This document shows, one piece after another, positions 11,445 through 23,544 of a stretch of 64,000 nucleotides of DNA. The position numbers and the translations under genes were made by a program. How positions within the stretch are numbered: the first letter of the stretch is position 1; every line of letters starts with the position of its first letter. Origin of the DNA: Diphasiastrum complanatum (lineage: Eukaryota; Streptophyta; Lycopodiopsida; Lycopodiales; Lycopodiaceae); NCBI GenBank assembly GCA_029204225.1, contig CM055111.1, forward strand, positions 12,772,697 to 12,836,696. Direction: 5' to 3'. Under the pieces are notes generated by a model. That model was not told where the DNA came from and did not search any database. It saw only the letters and a list, made by a program, of their open reading frames with translations.

Positions 11445-11897
11445 AGTTATGGACTCGGCTCATTACATTTGCCATGTCCCTTTACATTTACTTTACTTTA
11501 TGCATAAGTAGGCCTTGAGCTCTTTTTTATTCATTATTGACACTTAGACTATATGGTTGGCCGTGGGCCTTATTATTCATTGTTTGGACATTTGGACATA
11601 TTACTGGAGAGTGGGGGCCTTCTTGGAGGGTGCACTATTATCTCTCCCAGTTGGGCCCTAACCACTAGAAGCTTCCTTTTAGGGCTTCCTCTAGGCTATA
11701 AGTAGGGAATCTACGTCATCTGCTACTCAACTAATGATATTGATCTCTCTCTTTAGTCTCCTTAATCTCTCTCTTTCCTGCTTTCTAGAATTAAGTCTTG
11801 CTTATGTGATGCTTTCATAGCTTAGCTAGGGTTAAGTCTTGCTTATGTGATGCTTTTATAGTTCAGCTCTAGATAAATTGTGGCTTCATTTGTAACT
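11445..11897 (+). repeat. Left LTR of the non-autonomous element (453 bp)
   Basis: Matches the right LTR at 14407-14841 over nearly its whole length with small indels. It contains a TATA-like CTATAAGTAGGG (near 11695) where the right LTR has CTATAAATAGGG, and a short internal repeat of GGTTAAGTCTTGCTTATGTGATGCTTT. The differences between the two LTRs show that insertion is not very recent. Confidence 0.9.
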
Positions 11898-11909
11898 TGG
11901 TATCAGAGC
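11898..11909 (+). promoter_or_regulatory. Primer-binding site of the non-autonomous element
   Basis: TGGTATCAGAGC follows the LTR's GTAACT end without a spacer. This is the initiator-Met tRNA type and fixes the orientation as plus and the LTR end at 11897. Confidence 0.9.
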
Positions 11910-11940
11910 ACTTTCTTGTACACCAATTGTTTTTTTTTAG

Positions 11941-12580
11941 TAGAGGCTGTCCATCGCCCTACTACTAACCCATCACTTTCATCGATTTTTTCATCAGATT
12001 TCTATCATTTTTTCAGATTTAGTAGAGGCTGTCTAACGCCCTACTAACCTATCACTTTCGTTGATTTTTTCATCAGATTTCTATTATTTTTTAAGATTTG
12101 GTAGAGGCTAGCCAGCGCCCTACTACCTTGTCACTTTCGTCGATTTTCTCTACCGATTTGCTGCCCATTTCATGGATTGACTAGAGGCTGTGCAGCGCCC
12201 TACTTCATCACCATTTTCAGTGGTTTTCTCCATTTTTTTTCAAGTTATGTGCGAATTTTGGTAGCTGCTGCCCAGCGCCCTACTACCTTGTCATCTTCGA
12301 TGGATTTCTCCACCGATGTGCTGTCCATTTTGCTGATTGTTTGGAGGCTGTCCAGCGCCCTACTTCATCACCATTTTGAGCAATTTTTTCATCATTTTGC
12401 AGAACATTTGTGGATCTTACTGGCTGCTGCCCAACATCCATTTTCAGCTGGGATCTTCATGTTTCTCTCTCCACTTGTTTTGCATATTATCACTATCGTT
12501 TGGAGGAGGATTGGTGCCCTACTGCTGCGCACCTACTACCCATTTTCCATCCTACTACTGCCCACCTACTGCTCATTTTC
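11941..12580 (+). repeat. About eight 80-bp imperfect tandem repeats
   Basis: A core resembling TAGAGGCTGTCCAGCGCCCTACT starts at 11941, 12023, 12102, 12182, 12262 and 12342, with weaker forms near 12421 and 12501. The spacing is 79-82 bp throughout. Each unit continues with CTTGTCACTTTCGTCGATTTTCTCC-like sequence. The array lies just inside the PBS in the element's leader. It makes a long but meaningless open frame (12177-12998). Confidence 0.85.
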
Positions 12581-12581
12581 C

Positions 12582-14406
12582 AGTCCACCATCACCTACTT
12601 CCAGCACCCTACTTTACTTTTGGCTTGCTGTCCACAACTCAACCTATTTGTATTCTTTCCTAGCTCACCCCTCCTTGCATTGTCTCCACCTTCTTTCTAC
12701 TGATTTTCCAGCTTTGCTTGCTAGTTGCCTAACCCTCTCTTTTTGGCACTCACCTTCCTTACTTGGCTGTCCATTTTTCAGCCATATACTCCACTACTTG
12801 TTGCTTATTTCTCTCATTATTTGGCTGCTTTTGCAGGCCCCTCTTATCTCTATTTGGTGGCTGTCCGGTATCTCTCCAGTTTACTACCGTTTTCAACACG
12901 CTTTTGATTGCAATTGCGAGTTACTACTTACACTATTACTCATTTTTTTTTTCTTTAGCAGACTTTTTCATGTCTTTTCATTGGTGTACCTGTTGTGACG
13001 ACTTACGGCCTCTCCTTTAGTTCGTCCATTTGATTAGCGTCTTGCTTGGCTTGACTTTTTGCCTGTGGCTGATGTTTTATTATTTTCATTCCATTTTGTA
13101 GTTTGTGTTTTCCATTGCATTTTTCATTTTGTCTTTCGTTACTTGTTATTAGTTTCCGTTCCATTTGCGTTGCGATTCCATAATTCATTTTCATCGTCGA
13201 TTTCGTTTTTCACTTTTTTTTCGTTTTCTATGCTCCATTATATATAAAAAAAAAAAAACACCCAAATTATTTGGATCATTGGATTACATATTCTTTTTCG
13301 TTACTGTTAATTTTATTTTTTATAATGACTTTTGATTTTCAGTCTCTATCCCCTTTAGATTATCTTTTTGTTTTCAATAATGATATACCATCTGAACATA
13401 TGTTCGACAAATGGCTCATATGTCTTCAGTATTACTTTGATACGTCTCGTCCAACTTGTCCAGGTCCTAATAAGATTCTTGATGCAATTTTTCTCTTAAA
13501 GGGTTCTATTTGACTATGTCCATTCTCATCCGCCTATCTCTGAGTGGCATGACTTTCTACCTGTACTTCGCCTTCTTATATTTTTCGATAATAATTCTGT
13601 ATTTGTTCCTGTTTTACCATGCTAGTGCACATTTCTCCATTCCAGCTATCCTTTGTCAGGATGATCTCTTTATACTCCATATTTCCTAGAATATCGCTTG
13701 TGTTCATGCTATTAAAGTGTGCCTGTCATCCTGCTTATGTTCCTATTCCTTGGTGTTGGTCTTCTGATGCTGCTATCTTTCCTTGGGGCACCTGTATTAC
13801 TGAGTTTGCACATATGGGTGATGGTTACGTGTATGATGCAGCTATTCGGGATGAGTGTCCATCTCTTTTTTAGCTTCCTCATTGGCTTCCTGTTGCTGAT
13901 GCAGTTCTACCTTCTCAGGCTTTTTGGATACCTTGGTATGATGTCCCTAGATTTTGGGATGATCCTCTACTATCTTGTGCATTACATATACCTTGGCATT
14001 CCTGGTTGTTGCTTGATCTTCTTCTGGTTCCTTGGCATTCCCGGTTCTTCCATATTTCTTGGTTTTAGATGACGCAACCGATATGTTCCTTTCGTCACCA
14101 TGATGTTGATCATGAGCTGTTCCCTTTCTTACCAGCTGCCATTCACCAGGTTCGCCTTCACCATAGTCAATGCTACTGACACATTCGGTTTTTGGTCCAA
14201 TGTGCCTTCCTGTTGAGGAGGCCACATGGGAGCTTATTGATGTCATTTATCATACACCATCACTTGCGGATCAGGCTCGTGCTCTTGCTACACTTGTTGA
14301 TTCCTCTACATCATATGTTGTTCTAGTTGTTGATGCACCTGAGCTTGCTGCTATTTGATCCAATTTCTTTTCGGCAGTTGGGTCTTCTTTTTTTTGTGTC
14401 AGGGAG
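12582..14406 (+). other. Interior of the non-autonomous element, no recognisable gene
   Basis: Pyrimidine-rich sequence with several open frames of 60-270 codons. Their translations are rich in Phe, Leu, Ser and His and show no gag, protease, RT or integrase motif. The frame at 13271-13513 (containing SEHMFDKWLICLQYYF) and the pieces down to 14358 (LPVEEATWELIDVIYHTPS) could be the worn remains of one protein, but I do not recognise it. A purine run GGGAG precedes the right LTR and may serve as the polypurine tract. Confidence 0.5.
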
Positions 14407-14841
14407 AGTTATGGACTCGGCTCATTACATTTTACATTCACTTTACTTTATGCATAAGCATGCCTTGCCTTTTTTATTCATTATTGAAACTTAGACTATA
14501 TGGTTGGCCTTGGGCCTTATTATTCATTATTTGGACATTTGGACACAACACTGGAGAATGGGGGCCTTCTTGGAGGGCGCACTATTATCCCTCCCAGTTG
14601 GGCCCTAACCACTGGAAGCTTTCTTTTAGGGCTTCCTCTAGGCTATAAATAGGGAATTTGTGTCATTTGTTACTCAGCTGATGATATTGATCTCTCTTTA
14701 GTCTCCTTAATCTCTCTCTTTCCAGCTTTCTAGGGTTAAGTCTTGCTTATGTGATGCTTTCATAGCTTAGCTAGGGTTAAGTCTTGCTTATGTGATGCTT
14801 TCAAGCTTAGCTCTAGATCAATTGTGGCTTCCTTCGTAACT
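14407..14841 (+). repeat. Right LTR of the non-autonomous element (435 bp)
   Basis: Direct repeat of 11445-11897, starting AGTTATGGACTCGG and ending CGTAACT. It is followed by TCACC, the same five bases that precede the left LTR. Confidence 0.9.
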
Positions 14842-15141
14842 TCACCTTCCTCTCTTCTTTTTGAGTTGCCATTACAGTTACAATGACTGTGTGGGTAACG
14901 AGCATAAAACAATGTAGTTACCAAAAAGGTACTGAAGTGAACTGTAACATAGTCTGCATCGGACAGGGCTGAGCAAGTTGACAAGATGTCTATGAGGTGG
15001 ACCTCAAACTCGAAGATCTCGAAGCATGTCGAAGACCTCGAACTCGAAGGATGTTGCAGAATTCGATGTCGATCCTGCTTCTGTTTCAGTTGATTGATTG
15101 CACAGACGTTTGACTTTAGAGAGTAAGGCTGCAATGTCATT

Positions 15142-15359
<218 letters not shown>

Positions 15360-15557
15360 TTTACATGGTATACTGGCAGATCCAAGGTCAATGACCCACC
15401 AATCAAAGAACTAGAGGTAGTGAAATGGGTATTGTAGCCAAAAACCATGGACTATACGATGAGTAGTAGTATCTCTAAGTTTAAAATGCATATTGGCCAA
15501 AATTGTCATTTTAAACTAGACATGATAAATCTAGTTGTCTAGTTGACAATTTCTCAC
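15360..15557 (-). repeat. Start of a Copia 3' LTR, minus orientation
   Basis: On the minus strand a purine run GCGGGAG is followed by TGTGAGAAATTGTCAAC, the typical head of this window's main LTR family (TGTGAGAAATTG). It follows the RNase H remnant, as a 3' LTR should. The far edge is unresolved and may run into the GA tract. Confidence 0.6.
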
Positions 15558-15590
15558 ACTCCCGCTTCAACTAGTTTTAGCATAGACTTA

Positions 15591-16372
15591 GATTAGAACT
15601 CCAAGTGATGTTCTATGCTTCATAAATAAGTCCTTCCCAAGTTCTTTGGTGAAGATATCAGCCACACACTCCCTTGATGAGACATGTTGAAGCTGCACCT
15701 CCTTTGCCATGACTTGTTCCCTCACAAAATGACATGCCACTTTGATATGTTTGCTCCTTGCATGAAAGATAGGATTACTTGTCAAGCTTTGAGCTGAAAG
15801 ATTATCACAAAAGATGATTGGACACTTCTGAAAATCCATCAAGTTGAAATCCATTGTCATCCTTTTGTTTGACATCCATGAGATAGCTCCATCACCTATA
15901 AAAAAAAACATGTGCACTCATGGATTTCCTATCCATATGATCTCCTGCAAAATCCGAATCTGAAAATCCAAATAAGTTAGGAGATGATCCTTTATAAACA
16001 ATGTCATAGGCTCAAGAACCCGAGACGTATCTTAATACTCTCTTGCCTAGCTTCCAATGCTCCTCACTTGGATCATGCATGAATTGGCTTAATCTACCAA
16101 CACGATAACTAGGAATAGGTCTATATGAGTGATCCAACTAGCTTCCTATAGAGAGTAGTAATATAATAAGAGTAGAATTAGTGTACTTCTCTTGACAAAT
16201 AAAAGTAGTTTAAGAAGTTCTAAATATTTCTATTCCTAAGATGTAGTGCAAATGACCAAGATCATGCACATCAAACTCTTCCTTGAGTACAATCTTGATG
16301 TCATCTACATCTTGAGTGTTACCTCCACTCAAAATAATATCATCCACATAGATTAGAAGGTGTCACATCTAA
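15591..16372 (-). pseudogene. Copia RT C-terminus and RNase H, decayed
   Basis: The minus strand reads, with interruptions, the end of the RT palm and thumb (ADDIILSGGNTQD, then EEFDVHDLGHLHYILGIEI), the connection (YRVGRLSQFMHDPSEEHWK, then LGKRVLRYVSG), and RNase H (SDSDFAGDHMDRKSMSAHVF, FCDNLSAQSLTSNPIFHARS, HIKVACHFVREQ). The last part, 15591-15917, is a clean frame ending DIFTKELGKDLF. Three or more stops or shifts lie upstream. Gag, protease, integrase and the RT start are not seen. Confidence 0.85.
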
Positions 16373-16379
16373 AATAGAG

Positions 16380-18140
16380 GGACGAGATTCATTTTGAGCA
16401 ATACATATTTTTAACAAAATAATAATAATAAAAAACTAATGAAACAAAATTATATCTACAATATACATTTTAGCAAGAGCATTACTAACTACAACTAATG
16501 TCTCCCCAATTGAAACACTATCTACCAAAAGTTTATAATCTTGGACTAAGACATTTGCAAGATCCTTGGTATCATCAACCTTCCCACTAGCAAGAGGTTG
16601 TAGCTCTTTCAATAGAGGAACAACAAATAAACGACAAAGTTATATGATGGCCCTTATGTTTTCTCAGAAAGCAACTCCTCTCTCAATATTGAAACATATT
16701 CAAGGTTTAAATTAATAAAACTTTACCATCAACATTGGGCATGACTTGACATGTGAATGAATTGATGGTTAGTTATCATATAGGTGGTAGTGCTTATAAT
16801 GAATTGAAGGTTAGTTATCATATAGGTGGTAGTGCTTATAATGACTTTGGAGGTAATATAACCATGACATTTTTTTTGAAGGATATTGCATGATTAGATT
16901 GAATTTGGAGGCTATATATTGTGCATGGACATATGATTTGGAGGCTAGGTAGTGATTCCAATGTTACTGAGTGGATGACTTTCAATTTAGAGTCCATGTA
17001 TTGGAGAGAAGATCTGATGTTAAAGAGTGAATAGGTAGATGGAGATCATTTGATTCCGATAAAGAGTAATTTTTACAAAATCTGATTGTGAAAGGACTAT
17101 AATGAATATTTTGTGATTCTTTTGGCCTTTGATTTAAACTATCAAACATTAATTATGATTGTTTGAGACTTCTGCACCGATTCAATGAACTTTACTAGTG
17201 GGGCATCCTCCCAAATTTAGATTTTTGCATGTTTTGAGTCTATGCTGCATGTATTAATCTAATTAAAGGCTTCACTAATCGCAAATGAGAGTTTAGAGAT
17301 TGTTGTTCATGAATCTTTGAGGGTGTGCGAAGTGTAGTAGTAACTCATGAAGCGCCTCTTGAAGAAATGCATTATGCTACAAGAATTTTCAGCCTTTGTT
17401 GCTCACACATGTGGACAATACATGGTGATGTGGCAGGCCTCTTGCCGACCTTACCTCCCTTTTTATTGTGCTATACAATGACCAATTTGGTGCTTTTCAA
17501 TTAAAAATTTACAAAATTTTCAAGGATGTTCTAATTGCATGTCGAAAAATGAGCATTAGATGGTATTTCTTACTTGAATGATCAAGTTTTGGATTACTTT
17601 GAATGTTTGAAATTTGCATAAGTGACTTACAATAGTTTGAGCAATCTTATTTCATACTTGGATGCTTTTTCGTAGCATAACAGTGATAGTTGCAAGTTAT
17701 GAATTGGAATGACTGAATTACCTAAGAATTTCGTAATATGGCAATTACACGTAGTTTGGATGTAATTTTTTACTTTAGTCGTACTTTTGTAATTGTTGAC
17801 TTTCAAGCACTGATTATACATTGTTAACCTTATAATTTTGTAACTTTGAATAAAGTTGAAATAATGTCCAACTTTTTACTCATGATATGGACAAAATTAG
17901 AGTCACCTAACTTGGCAATGACTACTTGTTGCGACATGGATAACAACTGAGAGTATGTGTAGACACCTGTAGTTCCCACAATAATGTCCGTGTTTTAACA
18001 CGGTTGTTGTTGTGGATGGATGCAGGTGAGCATATTCTCATCAACTCGGAGCTTTTGCTGGTTGTTAGATTTTGTCAATATGATATGTTTGAATGTGATG
18101 ACTCTAAACAAATTTGATTTACTTTAATATTCATATGTTT
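16380..18140. other. Intergenic DNA without recognisable gene
   Basis: AT-rich, with no family resemblance in any frame. It holds a 42-bp tandem duplication (16759-16842) and a short hairpin with arms CCGTGTT/AACACGG near 17988. Confidence 0.5.
16759..16842. repeat. 42-bp tandem duplication
   Basis: 16759-16800 and 16801-16842 differ at one base (GAATTGATGG versus GAATTGAAGG). Both continue with TTAGTTATCATATAGGTGG. A recent local duplication with no known role. Confidence 0.9.
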
Positions 18141-18150
18141 GGTATTGTAG

Positions 18151-18979
18151 TGATGCAAAAGATTTGTTAGACGTTGTTCATTCAGATATATGTGGTCCAA
18201 TGAAAACTCCATTATTGCTAGATGCAAAGTATTTTATTACCTTTATTGACAAATATTCAAGAAGAACAACTGTTTATTAAGCAAAAATCGGAAGCTTTCA
18301 ACAAGTTTCGACAATTCAAAGAGCATGCAGAAAATCAAACTGGTAAAAGAATTAAAACATTGAGGTCTGACAACGGGGAGAATATATCTCTACCGAATTC
18401 AAGGAGTATTTCCTTAGCAACGACATTGAGCAAGAATACATTATCTCCTATTCGCCTCAGTCGAATGGTCTTGTTGAGAGAATGAATAGAACCTTAGTCG
18501 AATTGGCAAAGTGCATGTTATCACATGCAACACTTCCGAAGTCCTTATAGGCTGAAGCAGGTCAACAGAATAGATGTTCTACTAAAGGCCTCTAAGAAAA
18601 AACACCATACAAAGTTTGGACAGGTCCTAAACCTTCTTTATCAAACTTACGAGTTTTTGGATGTATCGCTTATGCGCAGATTCCACATGATCTTAGGAAA
18701 AAGCTCAACTTCCAGAGTATCAAGTCTATTTTTATGAGCTATACTACTTCAGATAAAGCTTATAAGTTGTATGATCCTATCGAGTCGAAGATATTCACTA
18801 GTCGGGATGTCATCTTCAACGAAGATCAGTTTATTGACCTCAAAGGTAAAGGAAAAGCTCATACAGTCGAACTTCTGGACTCTTCTGGAACATCAAACTT
18901 TCAAGTTCCAAATTCGATTATTCCTATTGAAGATCTAAACTTGTCCCAGCTTTGCAGTTTTATGCATGTTTCTACATAG
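18151..18979 (+). pseudogene. Copia integrase fragment
   Basis: Catalytic core and C-terminal region of a Ty1/Copia integrase in shifting frames: LLDVVHSDICGPMKTP (first catalytic Asp), YFITFIDKYSRRTTVY, IKTLRSDNGE (second Asp), SYSPQSNGLVERMNRTL (catalytic Glu), then LRVFGCIAYAQIPHDLRKK and KAYKLYDPIESK with FTSRDVIFNE. All three catalytic acidic positions remain, but stops and frameshifts inactivate it. It has no LTR of its own orientation beside it. Confidence 0.9.
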
Positions 18980-18984
18980 TCTGT

Positions 18985-19445
18985 AGAAGTACACGAAAAT
19001 CGCTCACAAGTGGATTGCACAAATAGAACATAGTGTCTTTTGTATTTTCTTTTCTTAGAGTGAGTCAACAGTGCATCCCGACATAGCGACATGATGCTCC
19101 TCTCACAATTCTGTATATTTTTCTACATATATTCTATTGATTTTTGGTCTATTCTTATTTCCCACCAGATGGGATTAAAAGATACTTCAATTAATCATTA
19201 CAAGAGAGAATTACGCTAAACTATCAGTTAACTACGTGTCTCTTCTTGTAACGTTCCTTATGGTTGAGCGTGACAGTTTGAAGCCTCACGACCGACAAGC
19301 TAAGATCCGATAATTCGAATCGCTCGATGGTCTATAGCTGGTTTCAGCTCATGTAGGTATTTGATAGTTGGGTGTCGATGGTTCCCGAACTATCGGCTAT
19401 TCAGGGAACGTGTCGGGAAAGGTTGGTTTGAGTTCACCATCTCCA
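18985..19445 (-). repeat. Diverged Copia LTR, probably minus orientation
   Basis: Resembles the LTR at 45628-46246 in series: TTTTGTATTTTC, CTCACAATTCTGTATA, TTAATCATTACAAGAGAG, TTGAGCGTGACAGTTTGAA, GAGTTCACCATCTCC. That LTR belongs to a minus-strand element, so this copy is opposite to the integrase fragment beside it. The edges are approximate. Confidence 0.55.
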
Positions 19446-20600
19446 TAGGCCGTGATTATCAAGTGTTTTGCAACTCGGAGCTGACTCGTGGAAGCCAAAA
19501 ATCTTAAAAGGACATGTCGGTTGCGAAAGTAGACCTAGCGGTGAGGCAACAAGTTTAAGCCATGTGAGTGTGCCACCCCACCTAGGAACCCGTTCTTGAC
19601 GTCAAGGACAGCTTGGGTGAGGTATCATGTGAACAAGCCCGAGAGTTGTAAAATAGGACCATGTCATATATTATTAACTCATGTTGCCACCCAAAGCTAG
19701 TCTGAGCTTTGAAACCACCTTTAGTCCTATACTTAGTGTTCCTTTAGTGGGTGACATTCCGGCACAAGTCCTGCTGTTGCAGCTCAATCTATAGCAGTAC
19801 TGATCAACAACTAGGCCATCAATGCTGAGTAGAATGCAGTAGCTGCCAAACCCATATGTCTGATTTGCCAAATTCTTGCTCATTTTATCATCTGCCAAAG
19901 CAGCTACCAGCAACAGCAACATCAGCAGCAGCTAGCAAGCAAGCAAGCTCCTCATTTTGTCCAAAGTTTGGATGATCAAGAATTGAGAGTGAAGCAGCCA
20001 TAGATAGCTCTAGAAATCATAGAAGCACGGGTGCAGAGACAGAAGTCTGCTTGGCAATGCAGTGTTGGGAAGTTGCAGAGTGTTCACGGGCGTGTATTAC
20101 TCAATGTCACTCTCTGGCCTTGCAAGTAGTCAGTGACAAGTTTGACAGAGCATAGTGTAGTACAAGAGGCAAAGGGAATCGTCTTACTGAGCTGCTCCTA
20201 AGCATATTTCCTTCATAAAGATGATATGTTTATTGAGATTCTAGGACCGAAAGGATGGCATATAAGGATGTCTATTGGGAGGATTTTGTCTCAGGAAAGA
20301 TAGTGTAAAATGGCAGGAGGGTTGTCTGGGGAGAAGTTGTAATCTGCCCACATCTCTCTTGTACTGGATGCATTGGCAAAATATCTATAGATCATGGAGG
20401 TTTTGCGATATAGTATACTATATCTAGTATACTATATGGAAAGGACATGAAGATAGAACTGGCGAGGTGTTCTTGTCAAACGGAAAAATGACTATTTCTC
20501 ATGCAATTGGATAGGTTTGGCCGCAAAATATCTGATGGATGCCTTGCAATGCCTTTGTGACCCACAAAACCAAGGAGCCCCAGCTTAATGTGTAGATTAG
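19446..20600. other. Region upstream of the PAP gene, no gene recognised
   Basis: No reading frame here resembles a known protein. The part nearest the gene would hold its promoter and 5' untranslated region. A palindromic TATA-like double motif lies at 20410-20437, about 280-300 bp before the chosen start codon. Confidence 0.5.
20410..20437. promoter_or_regulatory. Paired palindromes ATAGTATACTAT, possible TATA region
   Basis: Two copies of TAGTATACTATAT, each a near-perfect palindrome, sit back to back. The position upstream of the PAP start is compatible with a core promoter, but no start site can be read from sequence alone; it may only be an AT-rich palindrome. Confidence 0.3.
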
Positions 20601-20712
20601 AAAACCACAATGCATGGCATTGGGTAATGGAAAGATGCATTCGGCGATCATCACTTCTTCGGCGATGATCAAAATCCCAATGCAATTCAATGATTTGCCC
20701 ACGCTTAGCCTA

Positions 20713-21080
20713 ATGGATAACCAAAGAGGTAGAGTGGGTAGTGCTGGAAGTCTTTTCAAGACACAAGCACTCTTGGTTATGTTTCTGCTATGCAATCTTC
20801 TAAGAAATGGCTTATCATCCACTGTCACTTCTCAAACTTTCCCAAAGAGCAGCCGATTTGATGAAGCTGATTGGAAAGGGGAGATTTCAAAGCACCCTTT
20901 CGGAAGCATAACCAGGAGGAAGCTATTAAGCTGTCACGACGAGAATCCCCTCATAGATATGAGTGTGGATCCTCTACGATCAATGGCAAATGTTCAAGAA
21001 GTCACTGTGACCATTAGTGGAATATTGAACCCATCTGAAAATGATTGGATCGCTGTCTTGTCCCCTTCATCAATGAAGTA

Positions 21081-21140
<60 letters not shown>

Positions 21141-22623
21141 GCAGCCTCCTAGTAAAAGTTGACTATCAGTAAACTGAAAGCAGTAATACAGGAGGAAGAA
21201 TTGAGATACCGTTTGTATGATTTCAGTACCTGCAATGTGAAGTACAAATAGGGATTTTTCCCATTGTCATTAGCTCTTCACATATAAAGCAATGACACAA
21301 GATTTGAGTTGACTGTTGTTCTCATGTAAATGCCGATTGACCTGATTTGTTGGTTTGCTCCTTGTCCCAGTCCCATCATAGATCTGTAGCCTGTTCAGAC
21401 CTCGTACCTCGTAGCGCATGCTCATTCTTTTGTGATCTCAGTGTTGCCGAGATAGTGAGTAGAGCTTAAGTTTTTGGTAACTGGGTTCAGTAAATGTACC
21501 CGGTCCTAGCTTGTGACAGCAATTTGTTTTTTTTTTTTGATTTTTTCATAGAGCAACCAGATAATACTAGGGTTTTCAAGGCAATCATGAATGTCCAATT
21601 TGTCTGTCTTAAATTGCTCTTTCGAAAATCTTTCTTGGGTTTTTGATATTTCTATGCAAGTCACTGCCATCTGCAAATTTCATATTAGAGTCCATTGATC
21701 TAGCCACAAACTGGATAAAATAGAGAGTCAGTTTACTAGTTTCAAATTTTTTGATCTGTGGTTTGTTCCTACTCGACGTCTGAATATTCCCACTTTGGAA
21801 ACTCCAGCTTCAAAGAACATACGAAGGTGTTCAGCATGAATTTAACTACCAAGTTCACAAACTATGGTTCACGCTGGAATATATATAATCATGCGACAGA
21901 TAGTTTTCATTCTTCGAAAGTCTTTTTTAACCTGCTTGAATACCTTGACAGCTATACATTGTGTCCTGGAGCTGCACGCTTGTATGCAGAAACTGGTGAT
22001 TTGGCTGCACTTCCTCTTCTATGTCACTACCCAGTGAAGGTATTTTGGCATTTCTTGATTGACAGCAAAAGGTATTGAAACTTCAACTTGATACTCAAAA
22101 CATCCGTGAGTATGATTGTTTTGTTATATACATAGAAATCAAGAACTATTTTTTAGCTGCATTATAATAATGCCATTGTGCTTCATATGGCTATTGTTGG
22201 AGCCGCTATCCACTGAATTTACCACCTATGATGTGCTGGCATTTCACCCTAGTGCATGTGGCTTGGTTATGCTCATGCACAAAAGCCAAATCACAAATGC
22301 ATTATTTCTGAATTTTTTTTTTGGTGATGAAACTTTTTGTTGTCACTGTTTTACGTTTCCAGTATCTGAAGGCTGATCGAGCATACATACCTTGTCAAAA
22401 AAGCAGATGCCAAGAATTTTTTGGAGAACATTGTTTGCTTACTACATGCAATGGTTCTGTTACGTTTCGTCTGGTGAATATAAGACCAGACACTGTGTTT
22501 GTTTTCTTCATGGGAGGTCTCAATATACCTTGTGTATTGGCAAGATCAGACCCGTTTCAATTCGAAAACCCAAATGCACCACTATATGGCTATCTATCTA
22601 GCATCGACTCTTCATCAACTTCT
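20713..22623 (+). CDS. Purple acid phosphatase, first three exons only
   Basis: Start of a plant purple acid phosphatase (metallophosphoesterase that releases phosphate from organic esters, usually secreted), resembling the PAP1/PAP24/PAP27 subgroup. Exon 1, 20713-21077, has a hydrophobic signal-like segment (ALLVMFLLCNLL) and the N-terminal domain motif VTVTISGILNPSENDWIAV. Exon 2, 21952-22039, encodes CPGAARLYAETGDLAALPLL then CHYPVK. Exon 3, 22363-22623, encodes NIRPDTVFVFFMGGLNIPCV and NPNAPLYGYLSSIDSSSTS. Donors GTAACC, GTATTT and GTAAGT and acceptors ACAG and CCAG keep one frame throughout. The ATG at 20713 is preferred over 20614 because it puts the signal segment at the N-terminus. 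The catalytic exons do not follow on this strand, so the gene is incomplete; matching middle exons lie inverted at 31.6-32.5 kb. Confidence 0.85.
21083..21135. repeat. (CT)n microsatellite in PAP intron 1
   Basis: About 26 CT units just after the splice donor of exon 1. Intronic pyrimidine repeats are common in plants; this one is close enough to the donor to be part of the early intron. Confidence 0.9.
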
Positions 22624-23540
22624 GTAAGTATGCATGCACTTTGTCCAATTAACTTTAGCCTGCTGTTGGTAGCTATTTCCATAAGCACTTACAGCATAGT
22701 TCCGTCTTGTTCTTACTGCATCTGCAGAAGGCTTTTGTGCTTAGTTTGCTAGAATTACGGTTTTCTGGAAAAACAGATGGCTCTATTAAAAATTTGTAGC
22801 TGAGCTCCAATTATAATTGCTTGGTGCAATTTTTATCTTCAAGGAATTTGGCAACATGTAAACAAATGTTGGGTATCCGTATAATCCTCGGAAGACACTT
22901 TTAGAGAGGAGTTTTTGCAGTGTGGGTACAAAATTACTTTTTTCTATACAGCCATCATTCATGAAGTGTATGAGTCTGTTTCTAAAATTGATTTTTTGAC
23001 AAGTACAGTTGATATGTTTGAGTGTCAATGAAGACTCTTGTCTCTTTCTGAAGGTAAAAGGAAACCACTTTAACAATAGGAGAAATACTATAACCAAATG
23101 CTGATGTAGGCATTGTCTGTGAGAATTGCTGCTTAATGCTGCATGGTCTGCGGGAGATGTTCCACTGTCTACTGCAAGGAAGACATGTAAAGAAGTCTCT
23201 GTAGTACCAAACACGACCTGAGCAACTGTTCTTCTCTGTCTGAACTGGCAGCACCATGTGTAGACATGACACCATGTGTAGCAGCATGTGTAGATACGAC
23301 ATCATGCCAGAAATAGATATGTATGAAGCAAGTGGCGAAAACAACTGAGCGATAAACCTATGACTTTGCTATCCATTGCATCTCTGAGCTGAATAATGCA
23401 TCTTGGTTTCCAAGGGTGGCTTGAACCTGAGACCAAAGAAACTTTGGATGCCAAGCAAAACCCAGCTGGGTCAGGCCTGTTGGATCAAGCTGAATAATGG
23501 CTGAATAAGCGTGAAAACATAAGCGGAAGGTTTCTCAACC
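22624..23540. other. DNA after PAP exon 3, no further exon found
   Basis: The next PAP exon should start with an MRLTW-like motif and lead to the first metal-binding Asp. Nothing of that kind is visible in the three plus-strand frames. The rearrangement point, if the gene was inverted, should lie between here and 31.6 kb. Confidence 0.5.
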
Positions 23541-23544
23541 GGTG

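Larger units (their letters stand above)
11445..14841 (+). mobile_element. Non-autonomous LTR retrotransposon (LARD/TRIM-like), complete
   Basis: A complete 3.4-kb element. Two LTRs (11445-11897 and 14407-14841) share the same start (AGTTATGGACTCGGCTC) and end (GTAACT). A PBS follows the left LTR directly. The 5-bp TCACC flanks both ends (11440-11444 and 14842-14846), as expected of a target-site duplication. The LTR termini are AGTT...AACT, a 4-bp inverted repeat, not the usual TG...CA. The interior has an 80-bp tandem array and low-complexity pyrimidine-rich sequence but no recognisable gag or pol, so it would need proteins from another element. It sits just beyond the LTR of the minus-strand Copia at 10.9 kb. 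Confidence 0.85.

Noticed and set aside
12177..12998. 273-codon plus frame
   Set aside because: It starts inside the 80-bp array, has low-complexity hydrophobic sequence and no family motif; most likely a composition effect, though not excluded.
13719..14072. Hydrophobic 117-codon frame that looks like a membrane protein
   Set aside because: Pyrimidine-rich DNA in this frame gives Leu/Phe-rich sequence by composition alone; no family match.
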